Shown: positions 18,554 through 28,318, counted from the stretch's first letter. The stretch: DNA of 64,000 bases from Campylobacter cuniculorum DSM 23162 = LMG 24588 (GCF_002104335.1 NZ_CP020867.1:1773206-1837205); one strand, 5' to 3'. Notes: generated by a model not told the origin, from the letters alone. Program-made: numbers and translations.

Positions 18554-19381
18554 TTATAAAATTTCTCTGAGTTTGTTTGCTTTACCCATCCATTTTTTAA
18601 GTTCATCAAAACGATTTTCTTGTATCATTTTTTTGCACGTATCAAGCTCCTTTTCAAAGCACTCTATTGATTTTAGGACATTGTCTTTATTTTGTTCAAA
18701 AATACTGCCCCACATTATAGGAGAGGATTTTGCAATGCGACTCATTCCTTTAAAAGAACTGCCGCCTAAATGCACGATATTGCGTTTATTTTCTTCTTTC
18801 ATCACAAAATTCGCCAAAGAAAAACTGATAACATGGGGCAAATGTGAGATGATGGCTGTGTGATGATCATGTGCAAAACTATCCATAAAAACAATCTTCA
18901 TTCCCAAATGAGAAAAAATTTCCACCGCTCTTTTTTGATGCAAATCATCGGCAACCTCACTATCGCAAAGTATGCAAACAGCGTCTTTGTAAAGCTCTTT
19001 AAAAGCTGCTTTTGGACCGCTATTTTCTGTACCTGCCATAGGATGAGCAAAAAGAGTTTGTTTAAGGAGTTCTTTTGGTAAGCTTTCTATAATCTTTCTT
19101 TTTGTGCTTCCAAGCTCTATAATGGTTGTATTTTTAGGAAGTTTTCTTAAATCCTGTAAAATTTTTATAATGGCATCAACAGGAGTGGCAATAAAAATAA
19201 TATCACAAATTTTAAGATTTTTAAATGAAATTAATTCGTGTATAAGTCCTAGATTCAGTGCATCTTGCTCATTTTGTTTGTCAATATCAAGTCCATAAAC
19301 AGCACTGATGAGTTTATTTTCCTTTAAACAAAGCCCTAAAGAACCGCCAATAAGCCCAAGTCCTATAATTGCTATTTTCAT
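18554..19381 (-). CDS. tyrA: Prephenate dehydrogenase
   Basis: A 275-residue NAD-dependent enzyme converting prephenate to 4-hydroxyphenylpyruvate for tyrosine. It starts MKIAIIGLGLIGGSLGL, a Rossmann GxGxxG loop, and contains HPMAGTENSGPKAA and HDHHTAIISHLPHVISFSLA, the substrate-site histidines. I chose ATG 19381, with AAGGAA upstream, over the in-frame start at 19402. It is divergent from bamA. pheA for the phenylalanine branch is at 34874-35956. Confidence 0.94.
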   Translation of the reverse strand: MKIAIIGLGLIGGSLGLCLKENKLISAVYGLDIDKQNEQDALNLGLIHELISFKNLKICDIIFIATPVDAIIKILQDLRKLPKNTTIIELGSTKRKIIESLPKELLKQTLFAHPMAGTENSGPKAAFKELYKDAVCILCDSEVADDLHQKRAVEIFSHLGMKIVFMDSFAHDHHTAIISHLPHVISFSLANFVMKEENKRNIVHLGGSSFKGMSRIAKSSPIMWGSIFEQNKDNVLKSIECFEKELDTCKKMIQENRFDELKKWMGKANKLREIL

Positions 19382-19424
19382 AAATTTTTCCTTAATAATC
19401 ATATTGTTAAATGTTTTTTGTTAT

Positions 19425-19430
19425 TATACT
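19425..19430 (+). promoter_or_regulatory. Candidate -10 box for bamA
   Basis: TATACT in TTATTATACTAAAC, 31 bases before the bamA ATG, in the 80-base gap shared with divergent tyrA. Confidence 0.45.
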
Positions 19431-19461
19431 AAACTTTAATATTTTTTTAGGTAAATAAGGT

Positions 19462-21678
19462 ATGAAAAAAATCATTAGCATTTGTGTTTTTTGCACCTTT
19501 TCAAGTGCAGCAATTCTTAAAGAAATTCGATTTAATGGACTTCATAGTCTTTCTTATAGCACAGCATTGAATATTATGGACTTAAAAACCGGTGAAGAAA
19601 TCAGCGAGGCAAAAATCAATACAGGCATTCTTAATCTTTACAAACAAAATTATTTTAAAAATATTGTCGCTGAAGAAGAAAATGGAATTTTAAATATAAC
19701 GCTTGTTGAAAAACCAAGTATAGCTAAAATCACCATCACAGGTATAGCCTCAAATGATAGAAAGCAAGTAGAAAGCATTTTGGGTATAAAAAGAGGAAGT
19801 TTGTTTGATGAAGTGAGTGCAAAAGAAGCGAGTGAGAGGATTAAAGCCTTTTATGACAATAAAAGCTTTTTTGATACAGTTGTGGAATTTAAACTTAAAT
19901 CCTTAGAAAATACAGAGGGTTTAGAGCTTGAATTTATAGTCAATCGTGGTGAAAACATAGTCATTGACAAGGTTCATCTTAGTGGAAGTAAAGAATTGTC
20001 TTATTCAGACATTGAGCCTGCAATTATAAACAAAGAAAAAGAATTTATGGGCTGGATGTGGGGAAGAAATGATGGAAAACTTAAAATTTTCGAACTTGCA
20101 AATGATAGTTCAAGAATCACAGATGAATATATGAAAAAAGGGTATTTAGATGTGCAAGTTTCGCCCCCTTATCTTAAAACTTATACTGATATTTATAGAG
20201 CGGATTTGACCTATTTCATTAAAGAAAATGAACCCTATAAAATTGTCAGCATTTCGATAGAAAATCCTTTATTTGATGAAGAAACGAATGCACAAACTGC
20301 TAAAGATTTACAATCTCAAGTCGGTAAAATCATCAATATAGAAAAGGTTAGAGAGGATATAAAAACCATAGAAACGCAAAGTGCTGATCTTGGTTATGCC
20401 TTTGTTGAAGTTTTGCCTGACATTCAAAAAGACAGAGAAAAATTAGAGGTTTCACTGATTTTTAGAGTCATTCCTCATGAAAAAGTGCATATAAGAAATG
20501 TTATCATTTCTGGAAATTCTCGCACAGTGGATAGAGTTGTCCGCCGTGAGCTTTTCATCACTGAAGGAGAGCTTTATAACCGAACAGATTTAACCGATTC
20601 TAAGAATGCTTTAAGGAGAACTTCGTATTTTGACAATGTTGAGATTAAAGAAGAAAAAGTTAATGATACCGAAGTTGATTTAGTTGTTGAAGTTAAAGAG
20701 GCTTCAACAGGGTCAATTGGCGGAGGTATAGGTTATAGCTCAAGCGATGGCATACTTTTAAATGCTTCATTGTCTGATACTAATATCTTTGGGTCAGGTT
20801 TTAAAAGCTCGGTTTTTATAGATAAAAGCGATGAAACCTTGTCGGGAAGAATTTCTTTGATTGAACCAAGATTGTTTGATTCGCTCTATAGTTTAGGCGG
20901 TTCAATCTATGCTAATGACTATGATTGGGACAATTATTCTGAAAGAAGTTATGGTTTTGATTTAACCTTAGGAAGACAATTTGCACGATATTTTAATGCG
21001 AGTTTAACCTACAATCTTGAACAAAGTGATATTTATCGCTTAAGCCCTACCCTTCGCAGAACAGGTTACGAACTTGGCAAAACTTATAAAAGCTCTGTTA
21101 CTCCAGCAATTTCTTTTAATAATACCGATGATTATTATTTGCCGCGTTCAGGTTTTATTGCTTCAACAGCTCTTGAATATGCAGGTGTTGGCGGGGACCA
21201 AAAATTCTTATATTCAAGCTCTAAATTTAATTTTTATCAAGGTTTAGAAGAATTTATAGGTTATGACTTAATATATCGCTATAAAGCAAGTTTTTATAAG
21301 GTTTGGGATAATGGTTATTTACCTATCAATCAAAGAATTTATCTTGGTGGCATACGCTCTATTCGTGGATACGACACTCGCTCCGTCAGCCCAAAAAATC
21401 AATGGGGAGATGAAGTAGGTGGCACGATAGCCTTTGCAAACTCTGTAGAATTAAGTTTTCCTTTAATCAATAGAGTCAAGCTTAGAGGAAGTATGTTTTT
21501 TGATTATGGAGCTATAGGACGCAAAAATATTGATGAAATTCAAAGAATGAGTACAGGTGTAGGTATAGAGTGGATTACTCCTATAGGACCTTTACAACTC
21601 ATTTTTGCTAAACCTATCAATGACAAACCCGGAGATGACACAAATGTCTTTGAATTTTCTATTGGAACAAGATTTTAA
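19462..21678 (+). CDS. bamA: Outer-membrane assembly factor BamA
   Basis: A 738-residue Omp85-family protein that inserts beta-barrels into the outer membrane. A short signal peptide (about 1-17, KIISICVFCTFSSA) precedes POTRA repeats from about residue 20 to 405 (for example KEIRFNGLHSLS, AKITITGI, IRNVIISGNSRT). The 16-strand barrel contains the conserved loop-6 type motif RSIRGYDTRS and ends with a C-terminal Phe. Length is normal for Campylobacter. It is followed by accD after 65 bases with its own promoter. Confidence 0.96.
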   Translation: MKKIISICVFCTFSSAAILKEIRFNGLHSLSYSTALNIMDLKTGEEISEAKINTGILNLYKQNYFKNIVAEEENGILNITLVEKPSIAKITITGIASNDRKQVESILGIKRGSLFDEVSAKEASERIKAFYDNKSFFDTVVEFKLKSLENTEGLELEFIVNRGENIVIDKVHLSGSKELSYSDIEPAIINKEKEFMGWMWGRNDGKLKIFELANDSSRITDEYMKKGYLDVQVSPPYLKTYTDIYRADLTYFIKENEPYKIVSISIENPLFDEETNAQTAKDLQSQVGKIINIEKVREDIKTIETQSADLGYAFVEVLPDIQKDREKLEVSLIFRVIPHEKVHIRNVIISGNSRTVDRVVRRELFITEGELYNRTDLTDSKNALRRTSYFDNVEIKEEKVNDTEVDLVVEVKEASTGSIGGGIGYSSSDGILLNASLSDTNIFGSGFKSSVFIDKSDETLSGRISLIEPRLFDSLYSLGGSIYANDYDWDNYSERSYGFDLTLGRQFARYFNASLTYNLEQSDIYRLSPTLRRTGYELGKTYKSSVTPAISFNNTDDYYLPRSGFIASTALEYAGVGGDQKFLYSSSKFNFYQGLEEFIGYDLIYRYKASFYKVWDNGYLPINQRIYLGGIRSIRGYDTRSVSPKNQWGDEVGGTIAFANSVELSFPLINRVKLRGSMFFDYGAIGRKNIDEIQRMSTGVGIEWITPIGPLQLIFAKPINDKPGDDTNVFEFSIGTRF

Positions 21679-21710
21679 TGAAATTTAATATTTAAATCAA
21701 AGAATTTTGC

Positions 21711-21716
21711 TATAAT
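21711..21716 (+). promoter_or_regulatory. Extended -10 promoter for accD
   Basis: TGCTATAAT with TATAAT at 21711-21716 gives a predicted start near 21723. AGGTGA at 21734-21739 is the ribosome site for ATG 21744. Confidence 0.6.
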
Positions 21717-21743
21717 TTTAAGAAAATTAAATCAGGTGATTTT

Positions 21744-22586
21744 ATGAATTTTATAGATATTTTTTCCAAAATTAGAAAAAAACAATCTAATCCTAATGAA
21801 GCTCCAAACCATTGGGTTAAATGCCCAAATTGTCATTCTTTAATCTATGATAAAGAAATACAAACTTGTTTTAATGTTTGTCCAAAATGCAATTATCATA
21901 TGAGAATTTCAGCTAAAGAAAGAATTGAACTTTTAAGTGATGAAGGCAGTTTTGTTGAATTTGATATGAATTTAGAAGCAACTGATCCGCTTAAATTTGT
22001 TGATAGCAAATCCTATAAAAAAAGACTTGCAGAAAGTGAAAACAAAACAGGCAGAAAAAGTGCTGTTATTAGCGGAGAATGTAGTATTAATGGACTTAAA
22101 ACTCAACTTGTAGTTTTTGATTTTTCTTTTATGGGCGGAAGTTTAGGTTCGGTTGAAGGTGAAAAAATTGTTAGAGCCATCCAAAGAGCTATCACCAGCA
22201 AAAGCTCTCTTATCATAGTCAGTGCAAGCGGGGGTGCAAGAATGCAAGAAAGCACTTATTCTTTAATGCAAATGAGTAAAACAAGTGCTGCTTTAAAGCT
22301 TTTAAGTAAAGAAAAACTTCCTTATATCAGCGTTTTAACTGATCCTACTATGGGCGGAGTATCGGCTTCTTTTGCTTGGCTTGGGGATTTAATCATAGCA
22401 GAACCCGAAGCTCTTGTCGGTTTTGCAGGTGCAAGAGTGATTAAGCAAACCATAGGAGCTGATTTACCAGAAGGTTTTCAAAAAGCTGAATTTTTACTTG
22501 AGCATGGACTTATTGACGCAATCATTCCAAGAAACGAGCTAAAAAAATATCTAAGCGATATGCTTGAATTTCTAGGAGGGAAATAA
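21744..22586 (+). CDS. accD: Acetyl-CoA carboxylase carboxyltransferase, beta subunit
   Basis: A 280-residue subunit that, with AccA, moves the carboxyl group from biotin to acetyl-CoA to make malonyl-CoA. The N-terminal zinc ribbon is visible as CPNC...CPKC (residues ~29-51). The crotonase-fold core carries the oxyanion Gly-Gly region [15 protein letters not shown] and [14 protein letters not shown]. One base separates it from the rlmH start. Confidence 0.97.
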   Translation: MNFIDIFSKIRKKQSNPNEAPNHWVKCPNCHSLIYDKEIQTCFNVCPKCNYHMRISAKERIELLSDEGSFVEFDMNLEATDPLKFVDSKSYKKRLAESENKTGRKSAVISGECSINGLKTQLVVFDFSFMGGSLGSVEGEKIVRAIQRAITSKSSLIIVSASGGARMQESTYSLMQMSKTSAALKLLSKEKLPYISVLTDPTMGGVSASFAWLGDLIIAEPEALVGFAGARVIKQTIGADLPEGFQKAEFLLEHGLIDAIIPRNELKKYLSDMLEFLGGK

Positions 22587-22587
22587 T

Positions 22588-23037
22588 TTGCAAATCAATA
22601 TCTTTTATATACAAAAAGATGATGAATTTAGCATTTTAAAAGAAAAATACATTAAACTCATTTCTAAATATGCCATTTTAAAAGAAAATAATCTTTTAAA
22701 CAAGACAATTTCTAAGGCACAAAACTTAGGGAGTTTAGAAGCTAAAAAAAGCTATGAACAAGCCTTTTTGCCCTATAAAAAGGGTTTTTGCATTGTTTTA
22801 GATGAGAGGGGCAAAGAACTTACAAGCTTTGAATTTGCAAAACTTTTAAGGGATAAAAACGAGCTGAATTTTTTTATCGGCGGGGCTTTTGGATTAAGAG
22901 AGGAATTCATTAAAGATTTTAGCTTTAGTCTTTCTTTAAGTCGCTTAACCCTAGCTCATCAATTTGCAAAAATTCTTTTGCTTGAACAAATTTATCGTGC
23001 CTTTTGTATTCATCATAATCACCCATATCACAAATAG
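22588..23037 (+). CDS. rlmH: 23S rRNA pseudouridine-1915 N3-methyltransferase
   Basis: A 149-residue SPOUT-class methyltransferase acting on helix 69 of 23S rRNA. Family motifs: [30 protein letters not shown] (SAM-binding knot) and [30 protein letters not shown] at the C-terminus. The start is TTG at 22588, one base after the accD stop, with GGAGGG inside the accD end as ribosome site. Confidence 0.94.
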   Translation: MQINIFYIQKDDEFSILKEKYIKLISKYAILKENNLLNKTISKAQNLGSLEAKKSYEQAFLPYKKGFCIVLDERGKELTSFEFAKLLRDKNELNFFIGGAFGLREEFIKDFSFSLSLSRLTLAHQFAKILLLEQIYRAFCIHHNHPYHK

Positions 23038-23047
23038 GAAAATAATA

Positions 23048-23404
23048 ATGAAAAAAAATGATATACAATTTTTAAAAAAAATTTTAGAAAAAAGAAAACA
23101 AGTTATTTTAGAGAATTTAAAAGGAAATTCGAAAGAAATTAAAGCCTTACACAATAGCGTTCCAAGTGATAATATAGACTTTTCAACTATAGAATCGAAT
23201 TCACAAATCAATTTTACAATCAACGCAAATTTAAAGCAAGAATTAAAAGAAGTGGAAGAATCTTTAAATAAAATCAAAAATAACAATTTTGGAATCTGTG
23301 AATCTTGTGAAGAATTCATTGACATTGAGCGTTTAAAAATCAAGCCTCACGCAAAATACTGCATCAATTGTAGGGAAAATTTAGAAAAAGGAGAATTATT
23401 ATGA
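23048..23404 (+). CDS. dksA: DksA-family zinc-finger transcription regulator
   Basis: A 118-residue protein with an N-terminal coiled coil and a C-terminal four-Cys zinc finger (CESC and CINC around IDIERLKIKPHAKY). In C. jejuni the DksA-like protein represses stable RNA genes in the stringent response. I chose ATG 23048 (MKKNDIQFLKK) since the longer frame from 22964 runs back into rlmH. Its stop overlaps the next start (ATGA). Confidence 0.9.
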   Translation: MKKNDIQFLKKILEKRKQVILENLKGNSKEIKALHNSVPSDNIDFSTIESNSQINFTINANLKQELKEVEESLNKIKNNNFGICESCEEFIDIERLKIKPHAKYCINCRENLEKGELL

Positions 23405-24390
23405 AAATTAAATCATTTATTTTCGCAAGCATTATTTATATAGCATTTATCGGTGGCTTTGCGTTTTTTCTTGATTTAGGAGATTATACTTTAAGTATAG
23501 AAAGCTTTAGTTTGACTCTTCCTATTGCCATTTGGTTTGTTGCACCGCTTTTGATTTTTTTCATTTTAACCTTACTTCATCTAAGTTTTTATAGTCTTTT
23601 CAATGCCTTTAGATTCAGACATTTTTTTAAAGATGCAGATAAATTTGAAGATTTTGCTAACGATTTGCTTTTAGAAAAAAAATCCAAAATATCCTTTCAC
23701 ACTAAAGAATTTAAGCGGGTTTGTGAAATCGCAAAAAGTCTTAAAACTCAAGAAAAAATCCCAAATCTCAATCAATTCAATGAAATTTTAGATACAATAA
23801 AAAAAATACACGATGGAGAGTATGTCAATCTTGGTAAATTTAAGCTTGAAAACAATAATATTTTATCCATACAAAATGAAAAAAATCATCTCAATAAAGA
23901 TATAAGTTATGCTTACAATAAAATCAAAAATATCAATCACATTAAAGATGAACTCGAACAAACCGCCTTTGAACTTCTTTTGGAAAAGGGCACATACGAG
24001 CAAATTAAAAATGTAAAAATTCCAAAAAATTCTCAACAAGTTTTAAATTTGATTCAACGTTTTAAAAATAAGAATTTAGAATTGAGTCCGGTTGAATTTG
24101 AAGTTTTGCTTCAAAATTCAAATCTTGATGAAAAAGAATATTTAAAGATTGCAAAAATGAGCGTTAATCTCTTAAATCCCGATGCAATCTTAAATATATT
24201 TTTAAAAATTAAGAATCAAAAAAGCGAAGCTTTGAGGGCTTATTTGTATCTTTTAGCTGAATTTTCAATGTTTGATGAGCTTTTAGAGCAGATTAAAAAC
24301 GATGATAAAAAATTTGCAGATTTCAAAGCCGTATTAGCCCTTAGAGACAAAAATATTAAAATCAATTTAAATCAACTCATCAATGATTGA
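23401..24390 (+). CDS. Conserved Campylobacter membrane protein of unknown function
   Basis: A 329-residue protein with two N-terminal transmembrane segments (about residues 5-25 and 38-68) and then a soluble, mostly helical domain rich in Lys and Glu. Repeated helical pairs such as EFEVLLQNSNLDEKEYLKIAKMS look TPR-like. It overlaps dksA by 4 bases and dus by 8. This place (dksA, this gene, dus) is the same in C. jejuni, so it is likely the Cj0124 orthologue. Function unknown. Confidence 0.8.
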   Translation: MKIKSFIFASIIYIAFIGGFAFFLDLGDYTLSIESFSLTLPIAIWFVAPLLIFFILTLLHLSFYSLFNAFRFRHFFKDADKFEDFANDLLLEKKSKISFHTKEFKRVCEIAKSLKTQEKIPNLNQFNEILDTIKKIHDGEYVNLGKFKLENNNILSIQNEKNHLNKDISYAYNKIKNINHIKDELEQTAFELLLEKGTYEQIKNVKIPKNSQQVLNLIQRFKNKNLELSPVEFEVLLQNSNLDEKEYLKIAKMSVNLLNPDAILNIFLKIKNQKSEALRAYLYLLAEFSMFDELLEQIKNDDKKFADFKAVLALRDKNIKINLNQLIND

Positions 24391-25309
24391 TTTTACTAAA
24401 AAACCTTTATTTTTAGCTCCAATGGCTGGTTTTTCGGATTTGCCATTTAGAAATCTTGTGAAAAAATTTGGTGCTGATGTGACCATAAGTGAGATGATTA
24501 GCTCCAATGCTTTAGTTTATGAGAGTAAAAAAAGTTTGCAAATGCTTCAAAAAGGTGAGCTTGAAACGCCTTATCTTGTCCAAATTGCTGGAAGTGATGC
24601 GGAGGTGATTAAAAAAGCTGTTGCAATTCTTAATGATTTTGATTTTGTTGATGGTATAGATTTTAATTGTGGTTGTCCGGTTAATAAAGTTGTAAAACAA
24701 TGTGCCGGCAGTGCCTTGCTTGAAAATTTAGAGCTATTTAAAAGCTTGGTTTATACAATCAAACAAAACAATAAAAAACCCTTAACAAGTGTGAAATTTA
24801 GATTAGGATTCAATGAAAAATACCCTGAAAAAATGGCTCGAATTTGCGAAGAAGCAGAGGTTGATTTTATCAGCATACACGGACGTACAAGAAAACAGCT
24901 TTATAGCGGAAAAGCTGATTATCAATCCATTGCTTATGCAAAGCAAAGCGTGAAAATTCCGGTCATTGCAAATGGTGATATTGATGCTAATAATGCCAAA
25001 GAAGTTTATCATATCACAAATTGCGATGCTTTAATGATAGGCAGAGCAAGCATTGGTAATCCTTGGATTTTTTATGAGATTAAAGAAAATAAAAAAATCA
25101 GTCAAGATTTTAAAAAAGAAATGATTTTATTTCATTTTGAACAAATGCTTAAACACTACAAAAAACAAGGTTTGAGTATATTTAGAAAGCACTTGCATCA
25201 ATATTCTAAAGATTGCAAAAATGCTAGTGCTTTTAGGGATGAGGTTAATAGAATCAGCGATGAGAGCGAAATGAGAAGAAAGATTGAAAACTTTTTTTCA
25301 TCTCTATAA
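24383..25309 (+). CDS. dus: tRNA-dihydrouridine synthase, DusB-like
   Basis: A 308-residue FMN-dependent reductase that makes dihydrouridine in tRNA. Motifs: LAPMAGFSDLPFRNL, DFNCGCPVNKVVKQCAGSALL (with the catalytic Cys after GCPV...), SIHGRTRKQLYSG and IANGDID, followed by MIGRASIGNPWIF. Length is close to normal for DusB. It overlaps the previous gene by 8 bases and is the last gene of the plus-strand run starting at bamA. Confidence 0.93.
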   Translation: MIDFTKKPLFLAPMAGFSDLPFRNLVKKFGADVTISEMISSNALVYESKKSLQMLQKGELETPYLVQIAGSDAEVIKKAVAILNDFDFVDGIDFNCGCPVNKVVKQCAGSALLENLELFKSLVYTIKQNNKKPLTSVKFRLGFNEKYPEKMARICEEAEVDFISIHGRTRKQLYSGKADYQSIAYAKQSVKIPVIANGDIDANNAKEVYHITNCDALMIGRASIGNPWIFYEIKENKKISQDFKKEMILFHFEQMLKHYKKQGLSIFRKHLHQYSKDCKNASAFRDEVNRISDESEMRRKIENFFSSL

Positions 25310-25637
25310 ATTTTTATATGAGCTAAAATATCTTTAAAATAATAAAAATAAATCAAAAAATAGTATAGATTTTTAGAAATAAAAACTAAAAAAATATCGC
25401 CAAACTCATTAAGATGAAGCAAAAGCCAAAATAGAATGTTAATATTTCTCTATCTTTTTAAAATAATTCAGATTTATCGCCAAATGAAGCAATAAGTTTA
25501 TTTTAATTAAAATAAGATTTATAATTTTTATATTGTAGAGTAAATATTTAATTTGATGAGCAATAATATAAAATCAAATTTAAAGAAATCTCTAAAAATT
25601 AATTCCTAAAGAATAACCACAAAAAGCTTTTTAAACA
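25310..25637 (+). other. Gene-free gap between convergent dus and menG
   Basis: 328 bases of extremely AT-rich sequence with no coding frame. A short repeat of ATCGCCAAA...ATGAAGCAA occurs twice, near 25396 and 25475. AAAAAGCTTTTT at 25621-25632 is a perfect palindrome next to the menG stop but without a loop. I see no clear terminator hairpin. Confidence 0.5.
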
Positions 25638-26345
25638 TTAAACCTTTTGAGCAATAAACATTGAGCTGATTCCAAAGCTAAAATCTTTCAATTCTAATAC
25701 CTTAAAATCAACATCTTCAAGCTCTTTGACAAATTCTTCTTGACTTAAAAATTCGTCTATGGAATTTGGCAAATACTTATAAGCTTCTTTGTTTTTGCTA
25801 ATCAATCCCCCTATAAAAGGCAGTATATTTTTAAGGTAAAAATCCCTAAAAAATGCTATAAAACCTTTTTTCTCTCTTCGTGTAAATTCCAAAACTAGCA
25901 AAATTCCATCTTTTTTAAGTATCCTTGAAAATTCCCTTAATGCTTCTTGTCTTTGCATAACATTGCGAATTCCATAACTTATACTTACAATGTCCGCATT
26001 TTCAAGTTCTAAAGGCAAATTTTGAGCCTTAGCTTCGATAAATTCAAGGTCCTTAAACCTTTGTTTTGCAATCTCTAGCATAACTTTGCTAGGGTCTATA
26101 CCCTTAATAGTGTTGATATTTTTTTTTAATTTCAAAGCACTCTTTTGCCAAATTTCTATCATATCTCCTGTGCCACACGCCACATCAATGATATTTAAAT
26201 CCTGTTTTAAATAAAGATTTAAAACCCTCTCACAAGCCTTTTTACGCCAATTTATATCCATACCAAAACTTAAAATTCTATTGCTTTTATCGTAAGTGGG
26301 TGCGATTTGATTAAACATTTCTATGATTTTTTCTTGTTTTTGCAT
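25638..26345 (-). CDS. ubiE: Demethylmenaquinone methyltransferase (UbiE/MenG)
   Basis: A 235-residue class I methyltransferase for the last C-methylation of menaquinone. It has the UbiE start MFNQIAPTYDKSNRILSFGMD, SAM loop IIDVACGTGDMIE, and signature SISYGIRNVMQRQEALREFSR. Menaquinone is the main respiratory quinone of Campylobacter. It begins 3 bases after the CYTH/CHAD-like gene and is probably co-transcribed with it; C. jejuni has the same order. Confidence 0.93.
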   Translation of the reverse strand: MQKQEKIIEMFNQIAPTYDKSNRILSFGMDINWRKKACERVLNLYLKQDLNIIDVACGTGDMIEIWQKSALKLKKNINTIKGIDPSKVMLEIAKQRFKDLEFIEAKAQNLPLELENADIVSISYGIRNVMQRQEALREFSRILKKDGILLVLEFTRREKKGFIAFFRDFYLKNILPFIGGLISKNKEAYKYLPNSIDEFLSQEEFVKELEDVDFKVLELKDFSFGISSMFIAQKV

Positions 26346-26348
26346 AAA

Positions 26349-27536
26349 CTAGCCTTTATAAATTCTTAAATTTTTACTCGATATATCAATCCATTTTAAA
26401 ACTTTTTTTCTTTTTTTCATTATTTTTGAGAAGGATTTTTTTTGAGAATTTAAAAAATATTTATCACTCAACTTGTTTAAACTTTTGAGATTAAAAAGAC
26501 TCTTAAAATACTCTAAAAATACAGATATTTGCATAAATTTAAAAGCAAATTCCTCATATTCAAAATCTTTAATCAAAAATTTTTTAAATAAAATAAGTTT
26601 TTTTCTAAACTCAAATGCTACAAGCTGTTTAAAAAACACATCCTTTTGTAAGCCCTGATAAAAGGAGCTTTCTTTGATAAAAATATCAAAATCATTAAAC
26701 AAATCATTGAGCTCTTTTGAACTCAATGCCAAAAGCAAAGAATCTTCTTGGTCTTTAGACTCTAAAATCAAAGAACTTTTCTCTGCTAAATTTTTAAATT
26801 TTAAAGCCAAAAGTTCACTTAAATTTTTATCAAAAACCTCATCAAAACTCGATAAAATAATAAAAATTTTTTGAGTATAAAGATAAAATTCATACAAATC
26901 ATCTTTTTGTTTGTTTTCTAAGCATAGATTCCAATAAAATTTTAATTTTCTAAACAAATAAAACAAAAAAATTCTAAAACCATCAAAAGCACCGATTGCA
27001 TCGGGAAATTCAAGTGTAAAATTTTGATTTTTTTCTATGATTTTAAAGCATTTTTCTATATCAAAAGTATGCAGATTATAACCATAAAGACTTAAAATTT
27101 TGCTATCAAGATTGATTTCTTTTAAAACTTTAAAATCTCTTGGAATGGAGAAATTTTCAGCATCTTTTAAGGTTTCAAAAAAAATCTTTAAAACGCATAA
27201 TTTAGGATTTTCATAAAGTTCGATATAACTTTTCAACGAACAAAATTTAAATTCCAAACTCTTTTTCTTAAGCACAGGAGTGAGAGCATTTTTTTGCTCT
27301 TTTAAAAAAACTTTTTGAGATATTTCTTTTTTATCTTGTTCTAAAAACTCATTTTCTGCTAAGATAATTTTAAAATACTTTTCTCCTATACTTTGAAATT
27401 TAACCCTTTTTTGAGATGAAATTTGCGTATAAAAAACGCTTATATCCACACTTTGAAATTGTATCCCATCTCTTTGTAAATTAGAAACAATGCAATCATT
27501 AGCAAGTAAAAAACTTTTTTGAATTTCATAAACCAT
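26349..27536 (-). CDS. Divergent CYTH/CHAD-like domain protein
   Basis: A 395-residue protein. The first ~140 residues begin YEIQKSFLLAND and alternate strands with basic/acidic pairs (KRVKFQSIGEKYFKII), resembling a degenerate CYTH (triphosphate tunnel) domain. The usual ExExK start is reduced to EIQK. From about residue 190 on it is all-helical and Lys/Phe-rich, like a CHAD domain, which in other proteins binds polyphosphate granules. I infer a polyphosphate-related role, weakly supported. It lies between perR and menG as Cj0323 does in C. jejuni. Confidence 0.5.
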   Translation of the reverse strand: MVYEIQKSFLLANDCIVSNLQRDGIQFQSVDISVFYTQISSQKRVKFQSIGEKYFKIILAENEFLEQDKKEISQKVFLKEQKNALTPVLKKKSLEFKFCSLKSYIELYENPKLCVLKIFFETLKDAENFSIPRDFKVLKEINLDSKILSLYGYNLHTFDIEKCFKIIEKNQNFTLEFPDAIGAFDGFRIFLFYLFRKLKFYWNLCLENKQKDDLYEFYLYTQKIFIILSSFDEVFDKNLSELLALKFKNLAEKSSLILESKDQEDSLLLALSSKELNDLFNDFDIFIKESSFYQGLQKDVFFKQLVAFEFRKKLILFKKFLIKDFEYEEFAFKFMQISVFLEYFKSLFNLKSLNKLSDKYFLNSQKKSFSKIMKKRKKVLKWIDISSKNLRIYKG

Positions 27537-27580
27537 TTTGGAAAACCTTATGGTTTATTTTAGCTAATTTTGCTTAAGAC

Positions 27581-27991
27581 TTATTGACATTTTGAACAAG
27601 AATCAACATAAACACAAAGAGCTAAGTGTTTGACTTTGTTGCCAAGTTTTTTTTCTAAACCCTGTTGATATTCATCGAGTTTGGCTTCTTTAAAGCTCAT
27701 ATCCTCGATACTTCCGCATTGCTTACAAATAATATGAATGTGTTCTTGTTCGTAAATATCATAGCAAGTTTTTTGGTTGGTTGCATTGACCTCAACGACC
27801 AAGCCTTGTTCTTGTAGGGTGTTGATATTTTTATATACGGTTGCTAGGGAGATTGAAGGGTATTCCTTTTTTATCTCTGCATAAAGCTCATCAATATTTG
27901 GATGCTCGTGCCTTTTTAATATCTTTAAAACACAAAGTCTTTGTGGAGTAGCCTTTAATTCGTGTTCTTTTAATAATTGTAATAATTCCAT
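27581..27991 (-). CDS. perR: Peroxide-sensing Fur-family repressor PerR
   Basis: A 136-residue Fur-family repressor with winged-helix region ATPQRLCVLKILKRHEHPN, recognition part SLATVYKNINTL, metal-binding HIHIICKQCGSIED (CxxC) and a second CxxC at the very end (SCSKC). In C. jejuni PerR represses catalase and alkyl hydroperoxide reductase genes and itself. I chose PerR over Fur on the conserved neighbours (dxs and the CYTH-like gene). A palindromic element lies upstream at 28055-28068. Confidence 0.88.
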   Translation of the reverse strand: MELLQLLKEHELKATPQRLCVLKILKRHEHPNIDELYAEIKKEYPSISLATVYKNINTLQEQGLVVEVNATNQKTCYDIYEQEHIHIICKQCGSIEDMSFKEAKLDEYQQGLEKKLGNKVKHLALCVYVDSCSKCQ

Positions 27992-28318
27992 CTCAAAAAA
28001 CCTTATTATTTATTTAAGCTAAAATCATATAAAAATTATCTTTAAAAAAAGTTTATATTAAATAATATTTTTTATCCATAAAAAATTTAAGTTTAATTTG
28101 CCAAAAATTTAAGGGTGTTTTATATCATTTGATGATTTCATCAACAAATATAAATCATCATTTATCTTAAATACAAGATTTTTAAAAAATCAAATGAATA
28201 AAGCAATTAGATTTATTAAAATTATAGATTGAAAAGAGTAAAGTTTTGAATTTTTATGTATTGTCTTGGTGAATTTGTTAAAAAGTGTAAAATCTGCCGC
28301 CATGAACAAAGATTTGTT
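27992..28318 (-). other. perR upstream region
   Basis: 327 bases between the dxs stop and the perR ATG with no coding frame. On the minus strand it holds TATGAT at about 28025-28030 as a possible -10 for perR and an AT-rich inverted repeat at 28055-28068. Nothing else stands out. Confidence 0.5.
28055..28068 (-). promoter_or_regulatory. Palindrome upstream of perR, possible Fur/PerR-type operator
   Basis: ATATTA-AA-TAATAT, an exact 6-2-6 inverted repeat about 65 bases before the perR ATG. Fur-family boxes in Campylobacter are AT-rich palindromes of this kind and PerR is known to autoregulate. In DNA this AT-rich such repeats also arise by chance. Confidence 0.3.

Noticed and set aside
25621-25632. 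Palindrome AAAAAGCTTTTT near the menG stop as terminator
   Set aside because: No loop and no stable GC stem; A/T blocks around a HindIII-like core occur often in this DNA.
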